Notes: generated from the letters alone by a model not told the origin. A stretch of 64,000 bases of DNA from Salinibacterium xinjiangense (GCF_014645015.1 NZ_BMLC01000002.1:186001-250000), one strand, 5' to 3'. Shown: positions 1 through 8,864, counted from the stretch's first letter. Numbers and translations are program-made.

Positions 1-398
1 CCGAACTCGCCGAGCGTGTCACGGTGGCAGCGGATGCCGCGATCGACCGTTTCGCGATCAACGAGGCTCTCGCGAGCATCTGGGAGCTCGTGGACGCATT
101 GAACGGTTACATCACGGAGCATGAGCCGTGGGCGCTCGCAAAGGATCCCGCGAACCGCGATCGCCTCGCGCAGGTGCTTGCGACCGTGGTGCACGGCCTC
201 GGCACGCTCACCGTGCTGCTGTCACCGGTGCTCCCGAAGGCGACATCCACCCTCTGGGCGGCTCTCGGCGGAACCGGGAGCGTCGACGAGCAGCGGGTCG
301 ACCGCGCGTGGCAGTTCACCGCCGGTTCACGCGTCACGCCGCTTTCGGCCCCGCTCTTCCCGCGTATCGAGCAGGCCGCCACCGAAGGAGCCGCGTGA
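1..398 (+). CDS. metG: Methionyl-tRNA synthetase, C-terminal part (partial)
   Basis: This is the 3' end of a gene that begins before the window; the frame runs from base 3 to a TGA at 396-398. The roughly 130 residues are helical and match the anticodon-binding and C-terminal part of class I MetRS, with a characteristic EPWALAKDP segment followed by a helical LLSPVLP stretch. The catalytic HIGH and KMSKS parts lie outside. The enzyme charges tRNA-Met in the cytosol. The next gene, tatD, starts inside the stop codon (GTGA overlap), and metG followed by tatD, rsmA and ispE is a conserved actinobacterial order, which supports the call. Confidence 0.88.
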   Translation, partial: ELAERVTVAADAAIDRFAINEALASIWELVDALNGYITEHEPWALAKDPANRDRLAQVLATVVHGLGTLTVLLSPVLPKATSTLWAALGGTGSVDEQRVDRAWQFTAGSRVTPLSAPLFPRIEQAATEGAA

Positions 399-1321
399 GC
401 GAAGCGCACCTCCGGCATCGCCAGACCGAGGGCCCCCGGGATCTTCAGTATCCGCCGCTGCCTGAGGCGCTCGTCGTCGGCACCTACGACAACCACACCC
501 ACCTCGAGATCTCGGACGGCGGCCCGGACGGGCAGCTCGACTATCACGAGCACCTCGACCGGGCATCCAGTGTCGGTGTGCGCGGTGTGGTGCAGGTCGG
601 GACCGACCTCGAGACCTCACGATGGTCGGCGGATGTGGCGAGCGTCGAACCGCGCGTTCTCGCAGCCGTGGCGCTGCACCCCAACGAGGCGCCGCGGTAT
701 GACGCCGAGGGAACCCTCGACGCGGCCCTGGCCGAGATCGACGAGCTCGCCGGGCGGCCGCGCGTGCGCGCCATCGGTGAGACGGGGCTCGACTTCTTCC
801 GCACCGGAGCGGATGGCCGGGATGCGCAGTTCCGTTCGTTCGAGGCGCACATCGAGATCGCCAAGCGCCACAACCTCGCGCTGCAGATCCACGACAGGGA
901 TGCTCACGCTGAGGTGATCGAGACGCTCAGGCGTGTCGGTGCACCCGAGCGCACGGTGTTTCACTGCTTTTCCGGGGACGCCGAGATGGCGAAACTCTGC
1001 ACGGACAACGGCTGGTACCTGTCATTTGCCGGCACCGTGACGTTCAAGAACGCCGGCGGCCTGCGCGATGCGCTCAGCGTGATCCCGCGCAGCCGCATCC
1101 TGATCGAAACCGATGCCCCGTACCTCACACCCGACCCGCTTCGAGGTCGACCGAATGCGCCGTACCTGATCCCGTATACGCTGCGTGCGATGGCGGCTCA
1201 CCTCGAGACCGACGTGTCCATGCTCGCCGCGCAGGTCACGTCGACCACGGAAGAGGTCTACGGCCGCTGGGACGCTGAACCTGTGACCGCGCCGGACGGC
1301 CCGTTCGCTGACCTGGCGTGA
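395..1321 (+). CDS. tatD: TatD family metal-dependent hydrolase
   Basis: A 308-residue TIM-barrel amidohydrolase of the TatD DNase family. The metal-binding DNHTHLE motif sits near the N terminus, GETGLDFF supplies a further ligand, and IHDRDAH, FHCFSG and IETDAPYL follow in family order. TatD proteins are cytosolic 3'-5' exonucleases or hydrolases with roles in DNA quality control. The GTG start at 395 overlaps the metG stop. The frame stays open far upstream through metG, but that part is an out-of-frame reading of metG and is not coding. The end overlaps rsmA (GTGA), so metG-tatD-rsmA look translationally coupled. The resuscitation-promoting factor gene often found between tatD and rsmA in mycobacteria is absent. 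Confidence 0.93.
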   Translation: MSEAHLRHRQTEGPRDLQYPPLPEALVVGTYDNHTHLEISDGGPDGQLDYHEHLDRASSVGVRGVVQVGTDLETSRWSADVASVEPRVLAAVALHPNEAPRYDAEGTLDAALAEIDELAGRPRVRAIGETGLDFFRTGADGRDAQFRSFEAHIEIAKRHNLALQIHDRDAHAEVIETLRRVGAPERTVFHCFSGDAEMAKLCTDNGWYLSFAGTVTFKNAGGLRDALSVIPRSRILIETDAPYLTPDPLRGRPNAPYLIPYTLRAMAAHLETDVSMLAAQVTSTTEEVYGRWDAEPVTAPDGPFADLA

Positions 1322-2154
1322 GCGGCGCGTTGCTCGGGCCGGTCGAGATTCGGGAGCTCGCCCAACTGCTCGACATCCAGCCCACGAAGAAGCTCGGGCA
1401 GAATTTCGTCATCGACGCAAACACTGTCAGGCGTATCGTCAAGTCGGCGGGGGTTATGGCCGGGGAGACCGTCGTCGAGGTCGGCCCCGGGCTCGGATCC
1501 CTGACTCTCGGACTGCTCGACACCGGCGCCTCGGTCGTGGCGGTGGAGATCGACAAGCGACTGGCCACCCAACTGCCCGCCACGGTGTCGAAATTCCAGC
1601 CCGATTCCGAGCTGATCGTAATCACCGAGGATGCACTGCGGATCACGGAGTTGCCGAACGACCCGACGGTGTTCGTTGCGAACCTGCCATACAACGTGTC
1701 CGTGCCCGTCCTGCTGCATTTTCTGGAGCGATTCCCGACTATCGATCGCGGGCTCGTGATGGTGCAGGCCGAGGTCGGCCAGCGTGTCGCCGCTGGCCCC
1801 GGATCGAAGATCTACGGCAGCCCGAGCGTGAAGGCCGCCTGGTACGGCGATTTCTCGACCGCGGGCCAGGTGAGCCGGCAGGTGTTCTGGCCGGTGCCGA
1901 ACGTCGACTCGATCCTCGTGCGGTTCAATCGGCACGAGCAGCCGGGAACCGAAGCCGAGCGACTCTCCACCTTCGAACTGGTGGATGCCGCGTTCCAGCA
2001 GCGGCGCAAGATGCTCCGTCAGGCGCTCTCCGGTGTGCTGGGCGGCTCGATCGGTGCGTCAGCCACCCTCGAGGCAGCGGGTGTCGCCCCCACGGCCCGC
2101 GGCGAGGAACTCACTGTGGCCGACTTCCTCGCAGTCGCCCGGGCTCGCGGCTGA
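1318..2154 (+). CDS. rsmA: 16S rRNA (adenine1518/1519-N6)-dimethyltransferase
   Basis: A 278-residue KsgA/RsmA protein that dimethylates two adjacent adenines in the 3' hairpin of 16S rRNA late in 30S assembly. The N-terminal KKLGQNF motif (about residues 24-30), the SAM-binding VEVGPGLGSLT loop (about 53-63) and the catalytic NLPYN motif (about 122-126) are all present, followed by the helical rRNA-binding C-terminal domain with QQRRKMLR. The GTG start overlaps the tatD stop. Length is normal for the family and the gene looks intact. Confidence 0.96.
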   Translation: MSGALLGPVEIRELAQLLDIQPTKKLGQNFVIDANTVRRIVKSAGVMAGETVVEVGPGLGSLTLGLLDTGASVVAVEIDKRLATQLPATVSKFQPDSELIVITEDALRITELPNDPTVFVANLPYNVSVPVLLHFLERFPTIDRGLVMVQAEVGQRVAAGPGSKIYGSPSVKAAWYGDFSTAGQVSRQVFWPVPNVDSILVRFNRHEQPGTEAERLSTFELVDAAFQQRRKMLRQALSGVLGGSIGASATLEAAGVAPTARGEELTVADFLAVARARG

Positions 2155-2174
2155 GAGTTCGTCGTGTTGCGCGC

Positions 2175-2180
2175 TAGATT
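2175..2180 (+). promoter_or_regulatory. -10 hexamer (TAGATT), leaderless start of ispE
   Basis: TAGATT ends 6 nt before the ATG at 2187, so transcription would begin at or next to the start codon. No Shine-Dalgarno sequence is present. ispE therefore has its own promoter despite following rsmA closely. Confidence 0.55.
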
Positions 2181-2186
2181 TGTCGT

Positions 2187-3119
2187 ATGACTTCCGGGCC
2201 AGGTTCGAGCATGGTGCACACTCGGGCGCCGGGCAAGATCAACGTGTTCCTGAAAGTCGGCTCCCTGCTCGACGACGGGTACCACGATGTCGCCATCGCC
2301 TACCAGGCCGTCTCCCTCTATGAGGATGTTCGCGCCTACCCCGCCGATGACTTCTCGGTATCGGTGACGGGAACCGTCGAGCTCTCCAGAGTGCCGACAG
2401 ACGGCTCCAACATCGCCATCAAAGCCGCACGACTGCTCGCGCGCCGCACGGCGTTCCGCGGCGGTGTGCGTCTCGAGATCGACAAGCACGTTCCCGTGGC
2501 GGGCGGTATGGGCGGTGGTTCGGCGGATGCCGCGGCCACCCTCCTCGCCTGCGACACCCTGTGGGGTACCGGCCTCCCGCGGGAGGAGATGCTCGAACTC
2601 GCGAGCGAACTCGGCGCCGACGTGCCGTTCTCGTTGACGGGTGGCACGGCCATCGGCACGGGCCGCGGCGACCAGTTGAGCCCGGCACTGGCCAAGGGAA
2701 CCTTCCAGTGGGTGCTCGTGCTCGCGGACTTCGGGCTGTCGACCCCGGAGGTCTACCGGGAGTTGGACCGGCACCGTGACCGCCACTCCCAGGACATCTT
2801 CCCGGTATCCATCGCACCATCGGTCGACGCGAACGTGCTGCAGGCGTTGCGGGCGGGGGACCCACACATGCTCGCCGAGAGCCTTCACAACGACCTCCAG
2901 GCCCCGGCCCTGCACCTCGAACCATCGCTGGCCTCTGTCATCGAGCTGGGCGAGCAAAACGGCGCTCTCGCGGGGATCGTGTCTGGCTCGGGGCCGACCG
3001 TCGCATTCCTGACGGCTGACCTCGACTCTGCGCTCGAACTGCAGATCGCGCTGGGCGCGGCACGACACACTGTGGTTCGGGCGACCGGCCCTGTGCACGG
3101 CGCCCGCGTCATCACCTGA
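2187..3119 (+). CDS. ispE: 4-diphosphocytidyl-2-C-methyl-D-erythritol kinase
   Basis: A 310-residue GHMP-family kinase of the MEP isoprenoid pathway; it phosphorylates CDP-methylerythritol using ATP. The N-terminal APGKINVFL motif, the glycine-rich ATP loop [13 protein letters not shown] (about residues 104-116) and the C-terminal GSGPTVAFL motif are all visible. The ATG at 2187 is favoured because a TAGATT hexamer lies 6 nt upstream; an alternative ATG at 2211 would trim eight residues. In many actinobacteria an ABC-F ATPase follows ispE directly. Here the ABC-F gene is 17.5 kb away, so the intervening envelope genes look like an insertion into the conserved order. Confidence 0.95.
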   Translation: MTSGPGSSMVHTRAPGKINVFLKVGSLLDDGYHDVAIAYQAVSLYEDVRAYPADDFSVSVTGTVELSRVPTDGSNIAIKAARLLARRTAFRGGVRLEIDKHVPVAGGMGGGSADAAATLLACDTLWGTGLPREEMLELASELGADVPFSLTGGTAIGTGRGDQLSPALAKGTFQWVLVLADFGLSTPEVYRELDRHRDRHSQDIFPVSIAPSVDANVLQALRAGDPHMLAESLHNDLQAPALHLEPSLASVIELGEQNGALAGIVSGSGPTVAFLTADLDSALELQIALGAARHTVVRATGPVHGARVIT

Positions 3120-3132
3120 TCCGCAGCACCGC

Positions 3133-4665
3133 TCAGTCGCGGATGTAGCGCAGCACGTTGACCCGGGTGAAGTTCCACTCGTCAGTCACTCGCCAGCCGA
3201 TGGAGGCGAGAGCCGCGGTGGTCGCCGGCCGCACGTCACGGGTGGGGCTTGCGATCAGGTAGGCGACATCCGTGCCGGTCAGCCTGTCGAGGCACTCGGC
3301 GATGGGGGCACGTGTCTCCCAAAGCTGGGCGGTGTCGGCCGCTGGGGTGCGGATCGTGACATCCACCGTCGAAGCGAACTGCTCAGGATAGGAGTACGCG
3401 ATCACCCTGGTCGTCGCTTTCGAGTGGCCCCAGAGCTCTCCGTAGATGATGGCCGTCGTGCTGCCGGGGCCGTCTGCCGCCCGCTCGGTGGCGATGAGGT
3501 CGGCGACCTGAGCCCAGGACGAACTCTCCTTCGACTCGGGCTCACGCTGCACGATGATCTGCGGAACGGCGAGCACCGCGAGCAGGGCGACGGCCATGAT
3601 CGCGCCGGGCCGCCAGCGGATCGAGTCGATGCCTGCGGCGATCGCGATCGCCACGAACGGAGTGCACATGGCGAGGTAGCGCGGCTGGTAGACGGGCTGG
3701 TGCACGACGCTGATGAGCAGCAGCGCGATGGTCGGTGCAACGAGGGCCGGCATGACCACGGCGAGGAAGGTGAGAGCGGTATCGTCGGTTCGGTTTCGGC
3801 GCGAGAGCACCAGCCCGCGCACCAGCACGGCAACACCGAGCACGATGAACGCCCAGGATGCGACGGCGAACCACACGCCCGAATAGAACCACTGCGAGCG
3901 CAGTACTCCCCGTATCGTCGAGCCGCTGAGTGGCGGGATCCATGACAACTGCCCGCTCTGGCTGACGACCTCGATGGCGAACGGGATACTCGCCGCCCCG
4001 GCGATTGCGGCCGAGACCAGCCAGTTCCGCGCCACGCGGCGTGACGCCGGAGTTCGGGCGCCAGCCAGCCACGCTACGGTCAGGCCATGTGCCACGATCA
4101 CGAGAGCCAGGTAGATGAATAGTGTCACCGACAGCACTGCGACGACCCCGTAGACGATCCAGACTGCGCGCGTGCCCACGCGAACCGCGCGCAGCAGTGC
4201 GACCGTCGCGAGCACGGCGAGCGTGGCGGTGAGGGCGTAGGAGCGGCCCTCGGTCCCCATCCACGTGACGCGGGGGATGAGGCAGAAGGTGATTGCCGCG
4301 ATGACTGCGAGCCTCGGTCTGCCGAGCTGGCGGCCGAGGATCAGCACGAGGGCTGCGGCGATGCCCACGGCGATGGCGCTGGGCATCCTGAGCGACAGGG
4401 GCGAATAGCCGACGACGTCGAAGATGACGTGCAGGATGGCGTAGTACAGGGCGTGCACGGCATCGACGTTGCCGAGCTCCGCCCACAGCTGCGGCCAGCT
4501 GCGCGTCGTCGAGCTGACGGAGGCGGCCTCGTCGTACCAGAGGCCGGGGACCGTGATGCCGATCATCGAGATCGCGAACCCGAGGAGGCCTGCAGCCAGC
4601 GGTGAGACGAACGGTCGTTGCAGCAAGGGCAGTCTGACCGTCTCGCGGCCCATCGTCGCGGTCAT
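3133..4665 (-). CDS. Polytopic membrane glycosyltransferase, GT39/ArnT-like (GT-C fold)
   Basis: A 510-residue integral membrane protein with about ten predicted hydrophobic segments. The first extracytoplasmic loop carries WYDEA (residues 43-47), the acidic DE-type motif expected of polyprenyl-phosphate-sugar-dependent GT-C enzymes, and VHALYY (70-75) resembles the PMT/ArnT substrate loop. It probably transfers a sugar from a polyprenyl-phosphate donor to an envelope glycan or protein on the outer face of the membrane. It converges with ispE. A TAGCCT hexamer 6 nt before the ATG indicates a leaderless transcript. Sugar and acceptor cannot be read from sequence. Proximity to the DUF2064/GT2/MTA phosphorylase set suggests a shared envelope glycan. 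Confidence 0.75.
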   Translation of the reverse strand: MTATMGRETVRLPLLQRPFVSPLAAGLLGFAISMIGITVPGLWYDEAASVSSTTRSWPQLWAELGNVDAVHALYYAILHVIFDVVGYSPLSLRMPSAIAVGIAAALVLILGRQLGRPRLAVIAAITFCLIPRVTWMGTEGRSYALTATLAVLATVALLRAVRVGTRAVWIVYGVVAVLSVTLFIYLALVIVAHGLTVAWLAGARTPASRRVARNWLVSAAIAGAASIPFAIEVVSQSGQLSWIPPLSGSTIRGVLRSQWFYSGVWFAVASWAFIVLGVAVLVRGLVLSRRNRTDDTALTFLAVVMPALVAPTIALLLISVVHQPVYQPRYLAMCTPFVAIAIAAGIDSIRWRPGAIMAVALLAVLAVPQIIVQREPESKESSSWAQVADLIATERAADGPGSTTAIIYGELWGHSKATTRVIAYSYPEQFASTVDVTIRTPAADTAQLWETRAPIAECLDRLTGTDVAYLIASPTRDVRPATTAALASIGWRVTDEWNFTRVNVLRYIRD

Positions 4666-4671
4666 TGTTGC

Positions 4672-4677
4672 AGGCTA
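4672..4677 (-). promoter_or_regulatory. -10 hexamer (TAGCCT), leaderless start of the GT39-like gene
   Basis: On the minus strand TAGCCT is followed by six bases and then the ATG at 4665. Further upstream an 11-nt CTGTTTGGGGG motif (plus-strand sense) occurs twice at about 4703-4729; its role is unknown. Confidence 0.55.
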
Positions 4678-4737
4678 CCCTTCCTTACCGTGTGCGGGCC
4701 TTACTGTTTGGGGGTCCTGCTGTTTGGGGGGAATGCG

Positions 4738-4774
4738 GAAAGCCCCGCTGCGCATGAAGCGCAGCGGGGCTTTC
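4738..4774 (-). terminator. Intrinsic terminator of the lipoprotein gene
   Basis: A perfect 16-bp inverted repeat (4738-4753 and 4759-4774) with a 5-nt loop and an AAAGCCCCGC/GCGGGGCTTT core. It begins 20 nt beyond the lipoprotein stop codon. The outer A/T pairs supply the U-rich 3' side. It also insulates the neighbouring glycosyltransferase promoter. Confidence 0.8.
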
Positions 4775-4793
4775 TGTGAAGCGGGGGCTGTGG

Positions 4794-5468
4794 TTACGCT
4801 GCAGCCTTGGCCGTGATGGTGGCGATGCCGACGACGAGCTTGTCGGTGACAGCGTCGGTGCCGAACGTCTGGTTCAGCAGCGCAGCGGCGTCCGCGCTGA
4901 TCAGGACCGTGGTGCCCTGGAGCACAGCGTTTCCATCAGCGTCGGTCTCGAGCGGGTTCAGGGTTGAACCGTCGAGGTTGAAGATGAAGATGTCCTTGCC
5001 GACCTCTGCACCGTTGGCGGTGACGGTACCGGTGAGGCGTGAGGTGCCCGGGTCGATCTCGAAGTCGCTGAGGCCGACGACGATGTCACCAGCGGTCAGC
5101 GTGATGCCGGAGCCATCGTGGTTGATGAGGCCCTGGACGTAGGGACGGTACGACTCGTTGGGGTCGTAGTAGTCGACGTTTCCGCCGGTGATCGGGAAGT
5201 GCAGCGAGCCGTCGACCAGCGTCGCGGTTCCGGTCACTCCGGGGGTGAGGCCGAGGCTCGTGAGAGCGTCGACGAAGCCCTGGTCGAGAGCAACGGCGGT
5301 GTCGACACCGTCGAGGGCCGGGATCGAGGCCAGGGGCACCGGGTCGGCTTCAACGGAAGGAGCGGTGGTCTCTTCGGTCTCGGCTGCGGGAGCCGAGCAG
5401 CCGGCGAGGCCTGCAACAAGGAGGCTGGCGGTGGCGAGTCCGAGAGTTACTTTCGAGAACGTGCGCAT
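4794..5468 (-). CDS. Secreted lipoprotein of unknown function
   Basis: A 224-residue protein with a clear lipoprotein signal: MRTFSK, a hydrophobic core, then LVAGLAGC with the lipidated Cys at about residue 24. A Thr/Glu-rich spacer leads to a beta-rich domain with FPITGGNVDYYDP and GSGITLTAGD segments and a repeated ADAAALLNQTFG-type end. I do not recognise the domain with confidence. It should be anchored on the outer face of the membrane. It is monocistronic, with a strong terminator 20 nt downstream. Whether it relates to the flanking glycosyltransferases is unknown. Confidence 0.7.
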   Translation of the reverse strand: MRTFSKVTLGLATASLLVAGLAGCSAPAAETEETTAPSVEADPVPLASIPALDGVDTAVALDQGFVDALTSLGLTPGVTGTATLVDGSLHFPITGGNVDYYDPNESYRPYVQGLINHDGSGITLTAGDIVVGLSDFEIDPGTSRLTGTVTANGAEVGKDIFIFNLDGSTLNPLETDADGNAVLQGTTVLISADAAALLNQTFGTDAVTDKLVVGIATITAKAAA

Positions 5469-5558
5469 TGTTTCAATCCTTTGTTTGGTGTGGGTTGTCT
5501 TGGTGCTGGTGATGGTTCGGGCCCCTACCGCGAATCAGATTGGAATGAGTCTGTTCCG

Positions 5559-7040
5559 TTACGTTTCCGTTATAAAAGCGGATGAAGATCCGCGCAATTC
5601 CGGGGTCTTTCCTCTGCCGAAGGGATGCCGGATCGCCTTTCCGAGCCGGGCGAGCGCGCCGGGGCCCGCCCGATGGATGGTCATCGCGACGATCAGGATG
5701 ATCGCGAGGGTGACCGTGAGCCGGGCGAGGTCGACCGATGGAATGAGCAGTCGCTCCGTCAGCGCGAGGGGCACGGCCAGCCACTCCCAGCGTCCCGTCA
5801 TGACGATCATGGGCACGAGCAGCAGGGCGTACCAGGGGTAGCGCGGTGTGACGATGAGCAGGGTCACACCGATCATGACGAGCTGACCGAGCCACGGGTC
5901 ATCCGGATTCGACTTCCACCAGGTGAGCGCCGCCGTGACCAGGATCAGGATGCCCGCGACCACGAGTGCCGCGAAGCCCGGTGCCACCAGCGAGATCATG
6001 ATGAACCGGGTGCCCGAGGTGTAGCCCTCCTCGCTGAGATAGCCGGGCAGATAGCCCAGCACGTCGATTCCGCTCGCCAGGATGTATGGCACATAGAGGA
6101 GAGCGAAGGTGCCGACCGCGCCCAGGATGACGATGAACGGGTTGCGCTTCAGCAGCGCGAACGACCCGATCGCCGGGATGAGCTTGACTGAGATCGCTAC
6201 GCCGAGCGCGATTCCGCCCAGCAGCGGTCGACGGGAAGAGATAAGCAGTGTCGCCACCAGCAGGAACATCGCGCCGACGATGTCGATGTGGGAGTTGGTG
6301 ACGCCCTCGGTGGCCACGAGGGGGCACCACCCCCACAGGGCAGCCCAGCGCGGGTCGCGACCGCGGGCAATGAGGGCCCTGAGCAGCAGCACGGTCGTGC
6401 CGAGGCTGATCAGCAGTCCGGCGAGCTGCATGGGCCAGTACTGGGGTGTCGGGCCCGTGACGAACCTGACGGCGGCGAAGAAGATCTCGCTGGCCGGCGG
6501 GTAGATCGTGGTGACCTTCGACCTGTTGATGGCTGTGCAGATGATGTCGCCGGTCTTCGGCTCTTCCACGGTCATAATGCGCGGGCCCGCGCAGCCGAAC
6601 TCGCCGTCGGCCTTCACTACAGGGGTGGGAAACAGCCACTCTGTTCGCAGGCTGGTCAACACGGGGTTGGCCGGCACATAGTCGTACGGCGAGATGCCAG
6701 CATTCTGCACGATGCCGTCCCAGGCGTACCGTGCCGAGTCCGTGCTCGTGTTGGGAGGGCCCGCCATCGCCGCTCCGCCGATGGCCACGGAGCCGACGAG
6801 CACGAGCACGATCGCCGCGCGGGTGCGAACTCCCTTAGATGCCAGCAGGGAGAGGCCGAACAACATCCAGAGCCCGGCTGTGACGTAGACCAGCGGTTCG
6901 AGGTCACCGGTTTTATCGTCATAGTAGGGCAGCGCGGTGATCGACAGCGCTGTGCCCACGGCCGACGCGGCCAGCAGCAGGGAGGTCAGAACAATTCGCA
7001 CCCGTTCATCCTGTCTGATCGCATGAGCGCTACGAACCAT
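5559..7040 (-). CDS. Polytopic membrane glycosyltransferase, GT87/DUF2029-like
   Basis: A protein of about 493 residues with ten or more hydrophobic helices. The first large loop reads YAWDGIVQNAGISPYDY, the hallmark of DUF2029/GT87 polyprenyl-phosphate-mannose-type transferases (the mycobacterial PimE class). It likely acts on the outer face of the membrane, extending an envelope glycan. The start is uncertain: ATG 7040 has a TATGTC hexamer 5 nt upstream, GTG 7001 has an AGGA ribosome site, and ATG 7058 is also in frame. The gene is divergent from the molybdopterin oxidoreductase. In the M. tuberculosis methylthioxylose region a membrane glycosyltransferase of this general type is also present, so this is a candidate for the transferase of that pathway (inference). 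Confidence 0.72.
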   Translation of the reverse strand: MVRSAHAIRQDERVRIVLTSLLLAASAVGTALSITALPYYDDKTGDLEPLVYVTAGLWMLFGLSLLASKGVRTRAAIVLVLVGSVAIGGAAMAGPPNTSTDSARYAWDGIVQNAGISPYDYVPANPVLTSLRTEWLFPTPVVKADGEFGCAGPRIMTVEEPKTGDIICTAINRSKVTTIYPPASEIFFAAVRFVTGPTPQYWPMQLAGLLISLGTTVLLLRALIARGRDPRWAALWGWCPLVATEGVTNSHIDIVGAMFLLVATLLISSRRPLLGGIALGVAISVKLIPAIGSFALLKRNPFIVILGAVGTFALLYVPYILASGIDVLGYLPGYLSEEGYTSGTRFIMISLVAPGFAALVVAGILILVTAALTWWKSNPDDPWLGQLVMIGVTLLIVTPRYPWYALLLVPMIVMTGRWEWLAVPLALTERLLIPSVDLARLTVTLAIILIVAMTIHRAGPGALARLGKAIRHPFGRGKTPELRGSSSAFITET

Positions 7041-7049
7041 AATGAGACA

Positions 7050-7055
7050 TAGGGT
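7050..7055 (+). promoter_or_regulatory. -10 hexamer (TAGGGT) for the oxidoreductase
   Basis: TAGGGT in the short divergent gap would start a transcript at about 7062, leaving roughly 20 nt of leader that contains the AAAGGGGG ribosome site before GTG 7081. Confidence 0.4.
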
Positions 7056-7080
7056 CATCCACGTCCAAAGGGGGTCGCAC

Positions 7081-8367
7081 GTGCTGCTGAAATGGCAAAT
7101 TCAACGCTTACTGCACCAGACGCAGCACTCACTCGCCTCACCGTCGCGAAATCCGCGGGCCACGGTTGTCATCGGCCGGCTGCTCGGCATCGCGTTCCTC
7201 ATCTGCTTCGCGACCGGGACCTACAGCCACTTCATCCAGGAGCCGCTGCCGGGCATGGTGTTTCTCACCAGGCCGATCTGGCTCTACCAGGTCTCGCAGG
7301 GCATCCACATCACGGCCGGCATCATCTGCTTCCCGTTGCTTTTCGCGAAGCTCTACACCGTTTTCCCCGGGCTGTTCCAGTCGCCGCCGGTGCGATCATT
7401 CCCGCACTTCCTCGAGCGCGCGTCCATCGCCCTGTTCGTGGCATCGTCGCTCGTGCAGATCACCATCGGGCTGCTGAACACCTACCAGTGGTACGCGCTG
7501 TTCCCCTTCGCGTTCCGCCAGACCCACTACGCCCTGTCATTCGTGATCATCGGCTCGCTGGCCATCCATATCGCGGTCAAGCTGCCGATCATCTCCCGGT
7601 ATTGGCTCAAGCGAGACGCCGTCACGGCAGACGGCGAGATCGCCGGGCACGAAGTCGTCGACGATCCAGCCGCTCCGGATGAACTGCAGCGACTCACCGG
7701 AAAGAGGCAGTACGCCGGGGTCACCGGTCGGATCTTCCAGTGGATCGACTCCTCGCCCGCACCGCGACCGCAGACCAGCCGCCGGGGCTTCTTCGCGACC
7801 GTCGCCGTGGCATCCGCAGCCCTGGTCACCCTCACGGCAGGGCAATCGTTCCGCGTATTCGATGCCACGAACCTGTTCGGTGCTCGCAAAAACGATGTCG
7901 GACCGCAGGGCCTGCCGGTGAACCGCACCGCGAAGCGCGCCAAAGTGCTTGAGACCGCAACCTCGGCCGACTGGCGGCTGACCGTCAGCAACGGAGAATC
8001 CACGAAGGTATTCAGCTACGACGACCTGCGAGCGATGACCCAGTACGAGGTGGTGCTGCCGATTGCCTGCGTCGAAGGCTGGAGCCAGTACGCCACCTGG
8101 CAGGGCCCGAGGCTCAAAGACCTCATCGCCGCCGTGGGCGCCGAGCCGTCGTCGACCGTGAGACTGACGAGCCTCGAACAGGACAGCTCGTACGCCCAGA
8201 CCACCATGCAGCCCGAATTCGTTCGGGATGACCTGACCCTCATCGCGCTCGACCTCGAGGGTGAGCCCCTCGATATTGACCATGGGTATCCCGCCAGGGC
8301 GATCGCGCCGGCACGGCCCGGTGTGTTGCAAACCAAATGGCTCAGCACCCTGGAGGTCATGTCATGA
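7081..8367 (+). CDS. Fused cytochrome-b561-like / molybdopterin-dependent oxidoreductase
   Basis: A 428-residue fusion. Residues 28-175 form about four membrane helices with histidines placed to bind heme (YSH50, GIH76, THY149, AIH163). After a linker and a Tat-like SRRGFF segment (233-238), residues 280-428 form a sulfite-oxidase-family molybdopterin domain with the metal-ligand cysteine in LPIACVEGW (Cys330). A heme-b membrane part joined to a sulfite-oxidase-fold part resembles MsrQ and MsrP joined in one chain. It could move electrons from quinones to an extracytoplasmic sulfoxide or similar substrate (inference). GTG 7081 is chosen because AAAGGGGG lies just upstream. It overlaps the next gene by ATGA. 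Confidence 0.82.
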   Translation: MLLKWQIQRLLHQTQHSLASPSRNPRATVVIGRLLGIAFLICFATGTYSHFIQEPLPGMVFLTRPIWLYQVSQGIHITAGIICFPLLFAKLYTVFPGLFQSPPVRSFPHFLERASIALFVASSLVQITIGLLNTYQWYALFPFAFRQTHYALSFVIIGSLAIHIAVKLPIISRYWLKRDAVTADGEIAGHEVVDDPAAPDELQRLTGKRQYAGVTGRIFQWIDSSPAPRPQTSRRGFFATVAVASAALVTLTAGQSFRVFDATNLFGARKNDVGPQGLPVNRTAKRAKVLETATSADWRLTVSNGESTKVFSYDDLRAMTQYEVVLPIACVEGWSQYATWQGPRLKDLIAAVGAEPSSTVRLTSLEQDSSYAQTTMQPEFVRDDLTLIALDLEGEPLDIDHGYPARAIAPARPGVLQTKWLSTLEVMS

Positions 8368-8864
8368 GCAACACCACAGCGCCAGAACCGATCCTGGCCG
8401 GACGGATGACCGTGACGAGGCGCTGGCAGACGGGGCTCATCCTCGTCGGAATCGCGCTACTCGTGGTCGGGGCGATCACGCTGCTTAACGACGTCGCACC
8501 AAAGGACTACATCGGTATCGCCATCTGGTTCCTCGGCGCGCTTGTGATCCACGACGGCATTGCTTCGTTCGTGATTTTCGGTGTGATCGTCGTGATGCGC
8601 AGGGCATCCCGCAAGATTCCGCTGGCGGTCATCGCGATCATCCAGGGTGCACTCGCGATCGGTGCGATCTTCTTTGTGATCGTCGTTCCCGCGATCCTGA
8701 AGAAAGACATCGGATCGGCTAACACGTCGATCCTGCCGCTGGACTACGGCCTCAACCTCGTGTCGTTCTACGCGGGCCTTGCGGTCGTGACCGCTGCGGC
8801 GATCGCGGCTTACCTGGTTTTGGCGAGGCGGCAGAACGCACGCCCGTCAAGCTCCCAAAACTGA
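8364..8864 (+). CDS. Small integral membrane protein, function unknown
   Basis: A 166-residue protein with four predicted membrane helices, near residues 23-43, 50-80, 87-110 and 130-155. There are no cysteines or obvious catalytic motifs. The ATG overlaps the stop of the molybdopterin oxidoreductase (ATGA), so the two are probably translated together and this may be a partner subunit or anchor for it. The last 55 nt overlap the 3' end of the convergent methyltransferase gene; neither reading frame is broken by this. Confidence 0.7.
   Translation: MSNTTAPEPILAGRMTVTRRWQTGLILVGIALLVVGAITLLNDVAPKDYIGIAIWFLGALVIHDGIASFVIFGVIVVMRRASRKIPLAVIAIIQGALAIGAIFFVIVVPAILKKDIGSANTSILPLDYGLNLVSFYAGLAVVTAAAIAAYLVLARRQNARPSSSQN

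Noticed and set aside
128-394. Long upstream extension of the tatD frame
   Set aside because: It overlaps metG in another frame, is Arg/Gly-rich like shadow frames, and TatD homologues begin just before the DNHTH motif.
7092-7682. Alternative start MANSTLTAP for the oxidoreductase in another frame, suggesting a frameshift
   Set aside because: The conserved helical region begins in the frame that starts at GTG 7081, which has a strong ribosome site, so no frameshift is needed.
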